From NCBI RefSeq assembly GCF_025146565.1, contig NZ_CP102258.1:1458001-1522000 (forward strand): a stretch of DNA of 64,000 bases, read 5' to 3'. This document shows positions 8,552 through 16,765 of this stretch, one piece after another (position 1 is the first letter of the stretch; the number at the start of each line of letters is the position of its first letter). This DNA is from Bacteroides eggerthii. GTDB taxonomy: Bacteria > Bacteroidota > Bacteroidia > Bacteroidales > Bacteroidaceae. A program made the translations under genes and the position numbers. The notes beneath the pieces are model-generated. The model saw nothing but the letters and a program-made list of their open reading frames with translations. It did no database searches and was not told the origin of the DNA.

Positions 8552-8932
8552 GGTGGCTGCGGCAAAGGTGTGGCGTCTGCACCAGCCTGGCTGTGTGGAT
8601 GTTGGACAAGACAGGCTCCTCCGGGTTTTGTGCATCGGGAAAATTAGCGGGTAAAGGGTTGCCGGCTTCTTTCTTTTTCGCTAATTTTGTGAGCAATAAA
8701 TTAAGTGATTGTCCGTATGAGTATCGTCGGCTGATAAATCGAGGATTTATCTCACTGCAAAGTGCATAGAGCCTCAGTGAGGGCATGATGCGGTTTCGAC
8801 AGTATCCTTTTTCTTTGTGCAGTATCCTTTTTCTTTGTAAGAAGAGAGAACACTCTGTGAGATTCTGTGTTGCCTGTGATGAAGACTTAATGGTATGAGT
8901 GCGGATAAAATCATAATAAAACAATTAGAAAT
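8552..8932. other. Intergenic region with hairpins and a 20-bp tandem repeat
   Basis: No convincing gene lies in these 381 bp. They contain a terminator-like stem (8640-8698) and a perfect small hairpin GATAAATC-gag-GATTTATC (8733-8751). Two adjacent 20-bp copies with one mismatch (8800-8819 and 8820-8839, core AGTATCCTTTTTCTTTGT) follow. The surE promoter must lie near the right end, but I see no clear -7 box. Confidence 0.6.
8640..8698 (+). terminator. Stem-loop downstream of the DUF418 gene
   Basis: AAAATTAGCG (8640-8649) pairs perfectly with CGCTAATTTT (8689-8698), leaving a 39-nt loop. It could terminate the DUF418 transcript, but the loop is large and the T-run is short. Confidence 0.35.
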
Positions 8933-9697
8933 ATGGAAAATCAAAGGCCTTTAATATTGGTTTCCAATGATGACGGCATCATTGCGAAAGGAATTAGTGA
9001 GTTGATAAAGTTTCTCCGTCCGTTGGGCGAGATTGTGGTAATGGCGCCTGATGCACCCCGTTCGGGCAGTGCCTGTGCGCTGACTGTGACGGAGCCTATC
9101 CGCTATCAGTTGCTCCGTAAGGATGTGGGGCTGACGGTTTACAAATGTTCCGGCACGCCGACTGACTGTGTCAAACTGGCGTTTCATACAGTGCTCGACC
9201 GTAAACCCGACCTTGTTGTGGGCGGCATTAATCATGGTGACAACTCTTCTGTCAATGTGCATTATTCCGGTACAATGGGGGGCGTCATCGAAGGCTGCTT
9301 GAAAGGTGTGCCCTCTATCGGTTTTTCACTATGCAACCACGACCAGGATGCCGATTTTGAACCGGCAGGAACGTATATTCGTGAGATAGCCCGCCGGGTA
9401 TTGGAAAAAGGATTGCCACCGTTGACTTGTCTCAATGTCAACTTTCCCGATACCAAAGAACTGAAAGGGGTGAGAGTCTGCGAACAGGCCAAAGGGCAAT
9501 GGATCAATGAGTGGGAGAATTTCGCCCACAGAGGAGATGCGCACTATTATTGGCTGACCGGAGAATTTGAAGATGCTGAAACCGGTAATGAAAAGAGTGA
9601 CCATTGGGCACTTGAAAACGGCTATGTGGCAATCACCCCGACCACCGTAGATGTAACTGCGTATGGATTGATAGATGAATTGAAAACGTGGTTCTAA
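8933..9697 (+). CDS. surE: 5'/3'-nucleotidase SurE
   Basis: A 254-residue SurE phosphatase, which dephosphorylates nucleoside 5'- and 3'-monophosphates in a metal-dependent way. The metal-binding motif SNDDGI is at residues 11-16. [18 protein letters not shown] and [10 protein letters not shown] are the other conserved blocks. Length is normal for the family. lpxB follows after 46 bp in the same direction, so the two are probably co-transcribed. Confidence 0.95.
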   Translation: MENQRPLILVSNDDGIIAKGISELIKFLRPLGEIVVMAPDAPRSGSACALTVTEPIRYQLLRKDVGLTVYKCSGTPTDCVKLAFHTVLDRKPDLVVGGINHGDNSSVNVHYSGTMGGVIEGCLKGVPSIGFSLCNHDQDADFEPAGTYIREIARRVLEKGLPPLTCLNVNFPDTKELKGVRVCEQAKGQWINEWENFAHRGDAHYYWLTGEFEDAETGNEKSDHWALENGYVAITPTTVDVTAYGLIDELKTWF

Positions 9698-9743
9698 GCG
9701 GGCTGCCGTTCAGACTGTACAGGATGTTTAAACATAAGCGCGT

Positions 9744-10892
9744 ATGAAGTATTATTTGATTGTCGGCGAGGCTTCCGGTGATTTGCATGCGTCCCACCTG
9801 ATGAGCGCTTTGCAGGCGGAGGATCCGCAGGCGGAGTTCCGCTTTTTCGGAGGCGACTTAATGGCGGCGGTAGGCGGAACCTTGGTGAAGCATTATAAGG
9901 AATTGGCATATATGGGCTTCATTCCCGTCTTGCTGCACCTGCGCACTATTTTCGCCAATATGAAACGCTGTAAGGAGGATATTGTGGCCTGGCAACCGGA
10001 TGTACTTATATTGGTGGACTATCCGGGCTTCAACCTGAATATAGCCAAGTTTATTCATGCTCGCACGCAAATTCCGGTATTTTATTATATCTCTCCCAAA
10101 ATATGGGCATGGAAGGAGTATCGCATCAAGAACATCAAACGGGATATAGACGAGTTGTTCTCTATTCTTCCGTTTGAGGTGGAATTCTTTGAGGGCAAGC
10201 ACCGGTATCCCATACATTATGTAGGTAATCCGACAATGGATGAGGTTACAGCCTTTCAGGCTGCTTGTTCGGAAACGCCGGATGAGTTCAGGCTGGCCAA
10301 CGGCCTTTCTTCAAAACCTATTATCGCTTTGCTGGCGGGTAGCCGTAAACAGGAAATCAAAGATAATCTGCCGGATATGATCCGGGCGGCAGCTTCGTTC
10401 CCCGATTATCAGTTGGTGCTGGCGGGGGCTCCGGGCATTTCTCCGGAATATTACAAAGAATATGTCGGCAACTCGGATGTGAAGATAATCTTTAACCGCA
10501 CTTATCCTTTACTCCGGCATGCGGAGGCTGCATTGGTCACCTCAGGTACTGCGACGCTGGAAACCGCTTTGTTCCGGGTGCCACAGGCAGTGTGCTATCA
10601 TACGCCGATAGGGAAGGTGATTGCCTTTCTGAAGCGGCATGTCTTGAAAGTGAAGTATATCTCCCTGGTGAATCTCATTGCCGACCGGGAAGTTGTGAAA
10701 GAACTGGTTGCCGACACCATGACGGTGGAGCAGGTACGCGCGGAACTCCGGCGCATCCTTTATGATGGGGAATACCGCCGGCAGATGCTCTCCGGTTACG
10801 ACTACATGGCGTCCCGCTTGGGCGAAGCGGGAGCACCCGGACGGGCTGCCAAAGAAATGGTGGCTTTGCTTGAGAAAAGTTTTAAAAAGTAG
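9744..10892 (+). CDS. lpxB: Lipid-A-disaccharide synthase LpxB
   Basis: A 382-residue GT19 glycosyltransferase. It joins UDP-2,3-diacylglucosamine and lipid X to form the lipid A disaccharide on the inner face of the inner membrane. Conserved blocks include the N-terminal VGEASGDLHAS, ILVDYPGFNLNIAKF, YYISPKIWAWKEYRI, ALLAGSRKQEIK and VTSGTATLETAL. It is downstream of surE and followed by a weak terminator-like hairpin. The C-terminal helix ends LLEKSFKK, full length for the family. Confidence 0.95.
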   Translation: MKYYLIVGEASGDLHASHLMSALQAEDPQAEFRFFGGDLMAAVGGTLVKHYKELAYMGFIPVLLHLRTIFANMKRCKEDIVAWQPDVLILVDYPGFNLNIAKFIHARTQIPVFYYISPKIWAWKEYRIKNIKRDIDELFSILPFEVEFFEGKHRYPIHYVGNPTMDEVTAFQAACSETPDEFRLANGLSSKPIIALLAGSRKQEIKDNLPDMIRAAASFPDYQLVLAGAPGISPEYYKEYVGNSDVKIIFNRTYPLLRHAEAALVTSGTATLETALFRVPQAVCYHTPIGKVIAFLKRHVLKVKYISLVNLIADREVVKELVADTMTVEQVRAELRRILYDGEYRRQMLSGYDYMASRLGEAGAPGRAAKEMVALLEKSFKK

Positions 10893-10925
10893 GATGATAT
10901 TTAATTTCTTGTTAAAAGGGAAAGG

Positions 10926-10951
10926 GCCGGTGCAGTAAATGCCCGGCTTTT
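10926..10951 (+). terminator. Possible weak terminator after lpxB
   Basis: GCCGG (10926-10930) pairs with CCGGC (10943-10947), followed by TTTT. The 5-bp stem is short, so read-through into the next gene is likely. Confidence 0.3.
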
Positions 10952-10989
10952 GTATTTTCTATACAGAAACAAACGAAAGGACTTTGATT

Positions 10990-11733
10990 ATGAGAAAACT
11001 ACATTGGTTATTTATGGTAGTCTGCCTGGCTGTAATGCCGGCGCTGCAATCCTGTGATGACAACGACGGGTATTCAATCGGTGACTTCACCCCGCCGTTG
11101 TGGGCTACGGTGCGTGTCACCGGAAATGCTTTCTATCTGGACTGTGATGTGTGGGGAACGCTTTGGCCTGTAAATACGGATTTAGGATGGTACGAGCCTG
11201 TCGACGGAAAGCGTGTAATTACTATATTCAATCCTTTATCCGACGGGTTTGACGGATACGACCACGCTGTGAAGCTTTTGCGCCTATATGACGTATTGAC
11301 TAAAGAGGTTGAAACCTTAACTCCTGAGACTGAGGAAGAATTCGGTAATGACCCTGTTGCGATATTCAAGGGAGATATCGGGATCAGTGGTGGGTATCTG
11401 AATATTGTATTCCAGCAGAACCTGCCTTCCGAAAAGAAACATCGTATCAGTCTGGTACGCTCGCAAGACGATGCGGAAGTGTACGGGGAGGATGGCTACA
11501 TACATTTGGAACTCCGTTATAATAACTATGATGACCTGACCGGATTGCGCAGTCCAGGGGCGGTATCCTATAATCTGAATAGCCTGAATATTACCTCTGA
11601 AACGCAAGGTATCAAACTGAAGATTAATTCGGAAGTAAATGATGAAGTGGAGTTGGTATTTGACTTTAAGAACAGTGAGGATAATACAAAAAATATACAG
11701 GAACTTGATTTGTCGAAGATGCAGTTGAAATAG
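10990..11733 (+). CDS. NigD-like lipoprotein
   Basis: A 247-residue secreted lipoprotein. The signal peptide MRKLHWLFMVVCLAVMPALQ is followed by SCDDND, with Cys22 as the lipidation site and an acidic stretch after it, which in Bacteroidetes often directs surface display. The start at 10990 is supported by AAAGGA about nine bases upstream. The two-part layout, with a short N-terminal barrel-like domain (about 35-80) and a C-terminal beta-sandwich, resembles the NigD1/NigD2 family. That family is named from a bacteriocin locus in Bacteroides but is mostly of unknown function. No bacteriocin genes are near it. A strong terminator follows. Confidence 0.75.
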   Translation: MRKLHWLFMVVCLAVMPALQSCDDNDGYSIGDFTPPLWATVRVTGNAFYLDCDVWGTLWPVNTDLGWYEPVDGKRVITIFNPLSDGFDGYDHAVKLLRLYDVLTKEVETLTPETEEEFGNDPVAIFKGDIGISGGYLNIVFQQNLPSEKKHRISLVRSQDDAEVYGEDGYIHLELRYNNYDDLTGLRSPGAVSYNLNSLNITSETQGIKLKINSEVNDEVELVFDFKNSEDNTKNIQELDLSKMQLK

Positions 11734-11755
11734 GTATTTCTTAATAGTAAGAGTG

Positions 11756-11802
11756 AAGGGCATAGAGGAAAGATATTCACATCAACCTCTATGCCCTTTT
11801 TT
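11756..11802 (+). terminator. Rho-independent terminator after the NigD-like gene
   Basis: AAGGGCATAGAGG (11756-11768) pairs perfectly with CCTCTATGCCCTT (11786-11798), followed by a T-run to 11802. It lies between convergent genes and could also stop cdsA transcription from the other side. Confidence 0.85.
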
Positions 11803-11829
11803 ATGTCTTATCCGTTTGGTGATTCTTTA

Positions 11830-12669
11830 TTAGATCATTGATAGTATATACAAATAGAATACTGCTGCTGGAATAGCCATTAGAGCGCTGTCAAAACGGT
11901 CGAGCATCCCACCATGTCCCGGAAGAATGTTGCCGGAGTCTTTTATGCCTAATTGGCGTTTCATCAGCGATTCGGTCAGGTCTCCCCAAGTGCCGAAGAT
12001 AACCACAACAACGGCCAGGCCTGCCCATTGCCACATGGATATAAACGGGAAGAAGTAGGCGAAAACAAAGGATGAAGCAATGGAAAAAACTGCGCCACCT
12101 ATGCTGCCTTCCCAAGACTTTTTAGGAGAGATACGCTCGAAGAGACGATGCTTGCCTATTAAGGACCCTACGCAATAGGCACCTGTGTCGCTCAACCAGA
12201 TGAACACGAAGATAGAAAGGGGCAGGATGGGATTGTAGGTTACGCTGCTCGTTTCCGGTGAGTTCTGGAAAGCAAGTACGTTCAGCAATGCGAAAGGCAA
12301 GGCCACATATAACTGGCTTAGCATGGAGTATGCCCAGTTGCCAATGGGATTTTTCTTTTTCAGATATAGCTCTGTGATCATTAAATAGAGCAACAGCCCC
12401 AAGTAGGGAAGAAATACACGCGCATCGATGGCTGATGTACAAAATCCCATGAGTGCAAGGAATAAATAGGCTCCGCCTAAAGCGGTAATCATTCTGTTGA
12501 TACTGACTTCACCGCTCTTATTTACCAAATGAGCAAATTCATGTACGCTCAATGCGGCGATGATAGTGAATAAGATTCCGAATGAGAGGGGGCTGTAAAG
12601 AATACAGCCCACCAATATGACTACAAATAATGCACCCGTAATCGCACGTTGTATGAAATTATTTTTCAA
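11830..12669 (-). CDS. cdsA: Phosphatidate cytidylyltransferase CdsA
   Basis: A 279-residue polytopic inner-membrane enzyme that makes CDP-diacylglycerol from phosphatidic acid and CTP, the branch point of phospholipid synthesis. The C-terminal family signature is present (GIKDSGNILPGHGGMLDRFD), as is SPKKSWEGSIGG. About seven to eight hydrophobic segments are visible. The start codon is TTG at 12669, 12 bp after ftsH; the next in-frame Met would remove the first membrane helices. It is the last gene of rsfS-ftsH-cdsA. Confidence 0.94.
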   Translation of the reverse strand: MKNNFIQRAITGALFVVILVGCILYSPLSFGILFTIIAALSVHEFAHLVNKSGEVSINRMITALGGAYLFLALMGFCTSAIDARVFLPYLGLLLYLMITELYLKKKNPIGNWAYSMLSQLYVALPFALLNVLAFQNSPETSSVTYNPILPLSIFVFIWLSDTGAYCVGSLIGKHRLFERISPKKSWEGSIGGAVFSIASSFVFAYFFPFISMWQWAGLAVVVVIFGTWGDLTESLMKRQLGIKDSGNILPGHGGMLDRFDSALMAIPAAVFYLYILSMI

Positions 12670-12681
12670 GGTGTTCTCGTT

Positions 12682-14727
12682 TTAATTTTTTGATTCGGTA
12701 TTATCGGAGGCTTCTGTGTTACGGCTTTCTTCCTCTTTCACCTCTTTTTCTGCTTCTTCGGCTCTGGCGGCTTCTTGCTCTTCCGCTTCTTTCAGTTCTT
12801 TGGAAGTCTTGCTGGCGCTGATGATTTCTTCAGAGCGGGAAGCCCATGGGCGTTTGCCGAAAATAGCTTCCACATCTTCTGCAAAGATTACCTCTTTGTC
12901 GATCAACTGCTGGGCTAATTGGTTGTGGCCGTCTTTATTGTCGGAGAGAATCTTTTTGGCGCGTTCGTACTGTTCGTTTACCATGCGTTTCACTTCTTCA
13001 TCAATCAGTTCGGCGGTCTTCTCGCTGTACGGGCGGTTGAAAGAATATTCTTCGTTGTTGTAGTAACAGAGATTCGGTAACTTGTCGCTCATGCCTAGGT
13101 AGGCAATCATGCCGTATGCTTGCTTGGTTACGCGTTCCAAGTCGTTCATTGCACCGGTTGAGATTCTTCCGAGGAATAAATCCTCTGCGGCGCGTCCACC
13201 CAAAGTGGCGCACATCTCATCCAACATTTGTTCCTTGGTCGTAATTTGGCGTTCTTCGGGGAGGTACCAAGCTGCACCTAAGGCGCGGCCGCGTGGAACG
13301 ATTGTTACTTTAATCAGAGGATTGGCGTATTCCAGTAACCAGGAAATGCTGGCGTGGCCTGCTTCGTGTATGGCGATGGAACGGCGTTCTTCTTCGGTAG
13401 TGATTTTAGTTTTCTTTTCCAAGCCGCCTACAATGCGGTCCACCGCATCCAAGAAGTCTTGCTTTTCTACAAACTTCTTTCCATGACGGGCAGCAATCAA
13501 GGCTGCTTCGTTGCACACATTGGCAATGTCGGCGCCGGAAAAACCGGGAGTCTGGCGGGCCAGCAGTTCCACATCCACCGTATTGTCTATCTTGATAGGA
13601 CGCAGGTGCACACCGAATACTTCTTTGCGCTCGTTCACGTCCGGTAAGTCTACATGTATCTGACGGTCGAAGCGTCCGGCACGCAGCAATGCTTTGTCCA
13701 GAACGTCCACGCGATTGGTTGCGGCAAGAATAATAACACCGCTGTTGGAACCGAAACCGTCCATTTCTGTCAACAACTGGTTCAATGTGTTTTCGCGTTC
13801 ATCATTGCCACCCATGGCGGCAGCTTTGGCGCGTGCACGTCCTACGGCATCAATTTCATCAATGAATACGATGCAAGGCGCTTTCTCTTTGGCCTGGCGG
13901 AACAAATCGCGGACGCGTGAAGCACCTACGCCGACAAACATTTCCACAAAGTCGGAACCTGCCAATGAGAAGAACGGTACATTGGCTTCCCCGGCCACAG
14001 CTTTTGCCAACAAGGTCTTACCTGTTCCCGGAGGCCCCACGAGCAATGCTCCCTTAGGAATTTTACCACCCAGGTCTGTATATTTCTGCGGTTGCTTCAG
14101 AAATTCTACGATCTCCTCTACTTCCTGTTTGGCTTCTGCAAGACCGGCAACATCCTTAAATGTTACTTTCACCGGAGAGTTTTTCTCGAATAACTGTGCT
14201 TTGGATTTGCCGACACTGAAAATGCCACTGCCGCCGCCCATGCCGCCGCCACCACTCCAGCGGCGGGAGAGGAATATCCAGAAACCGATAAGGAATGCAA
14301 ACGGTAATATCTGCCAGAGGATTGCACCGAAATAATTACGCTTCTTTTCGTAGCTGATAGAGCCGTCGAAGCGTGTTTCGTCTTTTTCTTTTTGCAGGAA
14401 ATCACCCAGGCTTTCGCGTGAGGGAGCTTCTGTTGTAATCAACGGATTCTTGCCTACGCGACTTGAATCCGCCTTGAATACATTAGGTACATATTGCGGT
14501 TTGACGTATGCTTCCACTGAGTTGTCGTCATAACCGGTTACTTTGCTTATATAACCGTTGCGGACGTATTCCTGGAATTCATCGTAGGGGATGTTTTTGC
14601 TGGATGTACCGCTTTCATTGGTGAGGTACAGCCCCAGTAACATCATAGCTATAATCATATACAACCAGTTCAAATTGAACTTAGGCATATTGGTTTTAGT
14701 AGGTTTTTTATTGGTGTTATTGTCCAT
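12682..14727 (-). CDS. ftsH: ATP-dependent zinc metalloprotease FtsH
   Basis: A 681-residue membrane-anchored AAA+ protease for quality control and regulated proteolysis of membrane and cytosolic proteins. TM1 is near residues 16-36, a periplasmic loop follows, and TM2 is near 130-150. The AAA domain carries GPPGTGKT (near residue 230), [13 protein letters not shown] and the SRH block. The zinc site HEAGH lies near residue 455. A glycine-rich linker ([10 protein letters not shown]) precedes the ATPase domain, and the C-terminal tail is strongly acidic and Glu/Ala-rich. It lies 9 bp after rsfS and 12 bp before cdsA. Confidence 0.97.
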   Translation of the reverse strand: MDNNTNKKPTKTNMPKFNLNWLYMIIAMMLLGLYLTNESGTSSKNIPYDEFQEYVRNGYISKVTGYDDNSVEAYVKPQYVPNVFKADSSRVGKNPLITTEAPSRESLGDFLQKEKDETRFDGSISYEKKRNYFGAILWQILPFAFLIGFWIFLSRRWSGGGGMGGGSGIFSVGKSKAQLFEKNSPVKVTFKDVAGLAEAKQEVEEIVEFLKQPQKYTDLGGKIPKGALLVGPPGTGKTLLAKAVAGEANVPFFSLAGSDFVEMFVGVGASRVRDLFRQAKEKAPCIVFIDEIDAVGRARAKAAAMGGNDERENTLNQLLTEMDGFGSNSGVIILAATNRVDVLDKALLRAGRFDRQIHVDLPDVNERKEVFGVHLRPIKIDNTVDVELLARQTPGFSGADIANVCNEAALIAARHGKKFVEKQDFLDAVDRIVGGLEKKTKITTEEERRSIAIHEAGHASISWLLEYANPLIKVTIVPRGRALGAAWYLPEERQITTKEQMLDEMCATLGGRAAEDLFLGRISTGAMNDLERVTKQAYGMIAYLGMSDKLPNLCYYNNEEYSFNRPYSEKTAELIDEEVKRMVNEQYERAKKILSDNKDGHNQLAQQLIDKEVIFAEDVEAIFGKRPWASRSEEIISASKTSKELKEAEEQEAARAEEAEKEVKEEESRNTEASDNTESKN

Positions 14728-14736
14728 AAGTCTAAA

Positions 14737-15096
14737 TTAATCGAGGTCGGGAACTTGAGTTAATTTGGCATCTGCCCATAGATGCTCCAGATTATAGAAT
14801 TCACGCACTTCCGGCAGAAAGACATGAACCAGTACATCGGAATAATCCATGGCTACCCATTCGGCATTGCGCAGTCCGTCTACCGCAAAAGGTTTGCTGT
14901 TTGCTCCTTTACGGGTGAAGTCTCTTATGGAATCTACGATGGCGCTTACTTGACTTGGAGAATTTCCTTGACAGATGACGAAATAGTTACAAATCGTATC
15001 GCTTATTTGGGTAAGGTCTGCTATGACGATTTTCTTTCCTTTTTTATCTTGAATACCTTCTGTTATTTGTTGAATTAGTTTCTTAGCTTCGTTCAT
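14737..15096 (-). CDS. rsfS: Ribosomal silencing factor RsfS
   Basis: A 119-residue RsfS/Iojap protein, which binds uL14 on the large ribosomal subunit and blocks subunit joining during starvation. Conserved features are DTICNYFVICQGNSPSQVSA and the C-terminal EWVAMDYSDVLVHVFLPEVR. It leads the rsfS-ftsH-cdsA operon, a common arrangement in Bacteroidetes. Confidence 0.95.
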   Translation of the reverse strand: MNEAKKLIQQITEGIQDKKGKKIVIADLTQISDTICNYFVICQGNSPSQVSAIVDSIRDFTRKGANSKPFAVDGLRNAEWVAMDYSDVLVHVFLPEVREFYNLEHLWADAKLTQVPDLD

Positions 15097-15123
15097 TACA
15101 CATTATTAATATTAAACAGGTGA

Positions 15124-15151
15124 CAAATATACGTTGATTTATTATATCAAA
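15124..15151 (-). promoter_or_regulatory. Probable promoter of rsfS-ftsH-cdsA
   Basis: Minus-strand TATATTTG (15124-15131) matches TAnnTTTG. TTTG (15148-15151) lies 16 bp upstream, closer than the usual spacing. Predicted transcription starts about 20 nt before the rsfS ATG. Confidence 0.5.
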
Positions 15152-15257
15152 CACGCAAAAGGGAAAAAGTCTTTCATTTTTTGTTTTTTTTTAGGTATAT
15201 AATTCTTTGTGTAATGGTATCTTATCAGTTTTTAATGAAAAAAATCGCAGAAAATGT

Positions 15258-15286
15258 TTTGGTTTATCGAAATCTTTGTATCTTTG
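15258..15286 (+). promoter_or_regulatory. Promoter of the tRNA-Gln gene
   Basis: TTTG (15258-15261) and TATCTTTG (15279-15286) fit the Bacteroides -33/-7 pair, with a slightly short 17-bp spacer. Initiation would fall about 20 nt before the mature tRNA. Confidence 0.6.
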
Positions 15287-15315
15287 CACCGCAAAACAGA
15301 AAAGTGATGCTCAAT

Positions 15316-15389
15316 TGGGCTATGGTGTAATGGTAACACTACAGATTCTGGTCCTGTCATTTCTGGTTCGAGTCCAGATAGCCCAACCA
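15316..15389 (+). tRNA. tRNA-Gln (anticodon CTG)
   Basis: A complete cloverleaf can be drawn. The acceptor stem is TGGGCTA/TAGCCCA, the D-stem is GTGT/ACAC and the T-arm contains GGTTCGAGTCC. CCA is encoded at 15387-15389. The anticodon loop TTCTGGT places CTG at positions 34-36, reading CAG (glutamine). One A-C mismatch closes the anticodon stem. A strong terminator follows 16 nt downstream, so it is transcribed alone. Confidence 0.92.
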
Positions 15390-15405
15390 TATTTATCGTA
15401 AAATG

Positions 15406-15440
15406 AAACCTCCTAAATTGTGATTTTAGGAGGTTTTTTT
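15406..15440 (+). terminator. Rho-independent terminator after tRNA-Gln
   Basis: AAACCTCCTAAA (15406-15417) pairs with TTTAGGAGGTTT (15425-15436), followed by a T-run to 15440. Confidence 0.9.
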
Positions 15441-15483
15441 ATTACCATAAAACGTATTTGCAGTTATCCAAACAATAATAATT

Positions 15484-16662
15484 ATGGCAAAAGAACTATC
15501 TTTGAAATACGGCTGTAACCCTAATCAAAAGCCGGCCCGCATCTTTATGCAGGAGGGAGAGTTGCCTATCGAAGTCTTGAACGGACGTCCGGGGTATATC
15601 AACTTTATGGATGCCCTGAACGGTTGGCAGTTGGTAAAAGAACTGAAAGAGGCTACCGGGATGCCGGCCGCCGCTTCATTTAAACACGTAAGTCCGGCAG
15701 GAGCCGCTATCGGATTGGAGCTGGACGAAACAATGAAAAAAATCTATTTTGTTGATGGCTTGCAGCTTTCACCGCTTGCCAATGCTTATGTGCGTGCTCG
15801 CGGTGCCGATCGTATGTCTTCTTATGGTGATTTTATTGCCTTAAGTGATGTGTGTGATGAGGCTACTGCCCGTTTCATAAATCGTGAAGTGTCTGACGGA
15901 GTAATTGCGCCGGGATATACCGATGAGGCGTTTGAGATATTGAAGAATAAGCGTAAGGGTACTTATAATGTAATCAAGATTGATCCAGCTTATAAACCGG
16001 CTCCGATTGAGCATAAAGATGTTTTCGGGGTTACTTTTGAGCAAGGTCGTAATGAGATTAAGTTGAATGGGGAGGAGTTGTTTGCAAATATCCCTACCAG
16101 GAATAAGAATTTTCCCGAAGCCGCCAAGCGTGATTTGATGATAGCACTTATTACATTGAAGTATACTCAGTCTAATTCTGTTTGTTATGTAAAGGAAGGG
16201 CAGGCCATCGGTATTGGTGCCGGACAGCAGAGCCGTATTCATTGTACCCGCTTGGCGGGAAATAAGGCTGATATATGGTACTTGCGCCAACATCCGAAAG
16301 TGCTGAATTTGCCTTGGGTGGAGAAAATACGACGTGCTGACCGCGACAATACAATTGATGTCTATATCAGTGATGATTACGAAGATGTATTGGCCGACGG
16401 TGTTTGGCAGCAGTTCTTTACTGAAAAGCCGGAGGTTCTGACTCGTGAGGAGAAACGTGCGTGGTTGGATACTTTGAAAGGTGTTGCGCTGGGTTCTGAT
16501 GCGTTTTTTCCATTCGGTGACAATATTGAACGTGCGCACAGGAGTGGTGTGGAGTTTATAGCGCAGGCAGGAGGTTCGGTACGTGATGATCATGTTATAG
16601 AGACTTGTGATAAATATGGCATAGCAATGGCATTTACCGGTGTCCGTCTGTTCCATCATTAA
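15484..16662 (+). CDS. Stand-alone AICAR transformylase (PurH C-terminal-domain type)
   Basis: A 392-residue protein matching the AICAR formyltransferase half of PurH. This half transfers a formyl group from 10-formyl-THF to AICAR in the last-but-one step of IMP synthesis. LKYGCNPNQKPARIF, FKHVSPAGAA, YGDFIALSD, IGIGAGQQSRIHC and SDAFFPFGDN are recognisable PurH C-domain blocks. The N-terminal MGS-like IMP cyclohydrolase domain is absent and there is no room for it upstream, so this is not a truncation by frameshift. A full-length PurH is probably encoded elsewhere. It is a monocistronic gene starting 44 bp after the tRNA terminator. Confidence 0.9.
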   Translation: MAKELSLKYGCNPNQKPARIFMQEGELPIEVLNGRPGYINFMDALNGWQLVKELKEATGMPAAASFKHVSPAGAAIGLELDETMKKIYFVDGLQLSPLANAYVRARGADRMSSYGDFIALSDVCDEATARFINREVSDGVIAPGYTDEAFEILKNKRKGTYNVIKIDPAYKPAPIEHKDVFGVTFEQGRNEIKLNGEELFANIPTRNKNFPEAAKRDLMIALITLKYTQSNSVCYVKEGQAIGIGAGQQSRIHCTRLAGNKADIWYLRQHPKVLNLPWVEKIRRADRDNTIDVYISDDYEDVLADGVWQQFFTEKPEVLTREEKRAWLDTLKGVALGSDAFFPFGDNIERAHRSGVEFIAQAGGSVRDDHVIETCDKYGIAMAFTGVRLFHH

Positions 16663-16674
16663 AAATGATTGCAT

Positions 16675-16716
16675 AAAAAATCACCACAGATTACACGTGA
16701 TGATAATCTGTGGTGA
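16675..16716 (-). terminator. Terminator of the DUF349 gene
   Basis: TCACCACAGATTA (16681-16693) and TAATCTGTGGTGA (16704-16716) form a perfect 13-bp stem. On the minus strand it is followed by a T6 run, so it terminates the leftward transcript. There is no T-run on the plus side. Confidence 0.85.
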
Positions 16717-16765
16717 AATATTAAATACTGTCATTTTTTATAACCTCATATCATAGGCTCAAAAA

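Noticed and set aside
8535..8924. 129-codon minus-strand frame between the DUF418 gene and surE
   Set aside because: It overlaps the 3' end of the DUF418 gene, the hairpins and the 20-bp tandem repeat. The protein sequence is patternless, with no promoter box.
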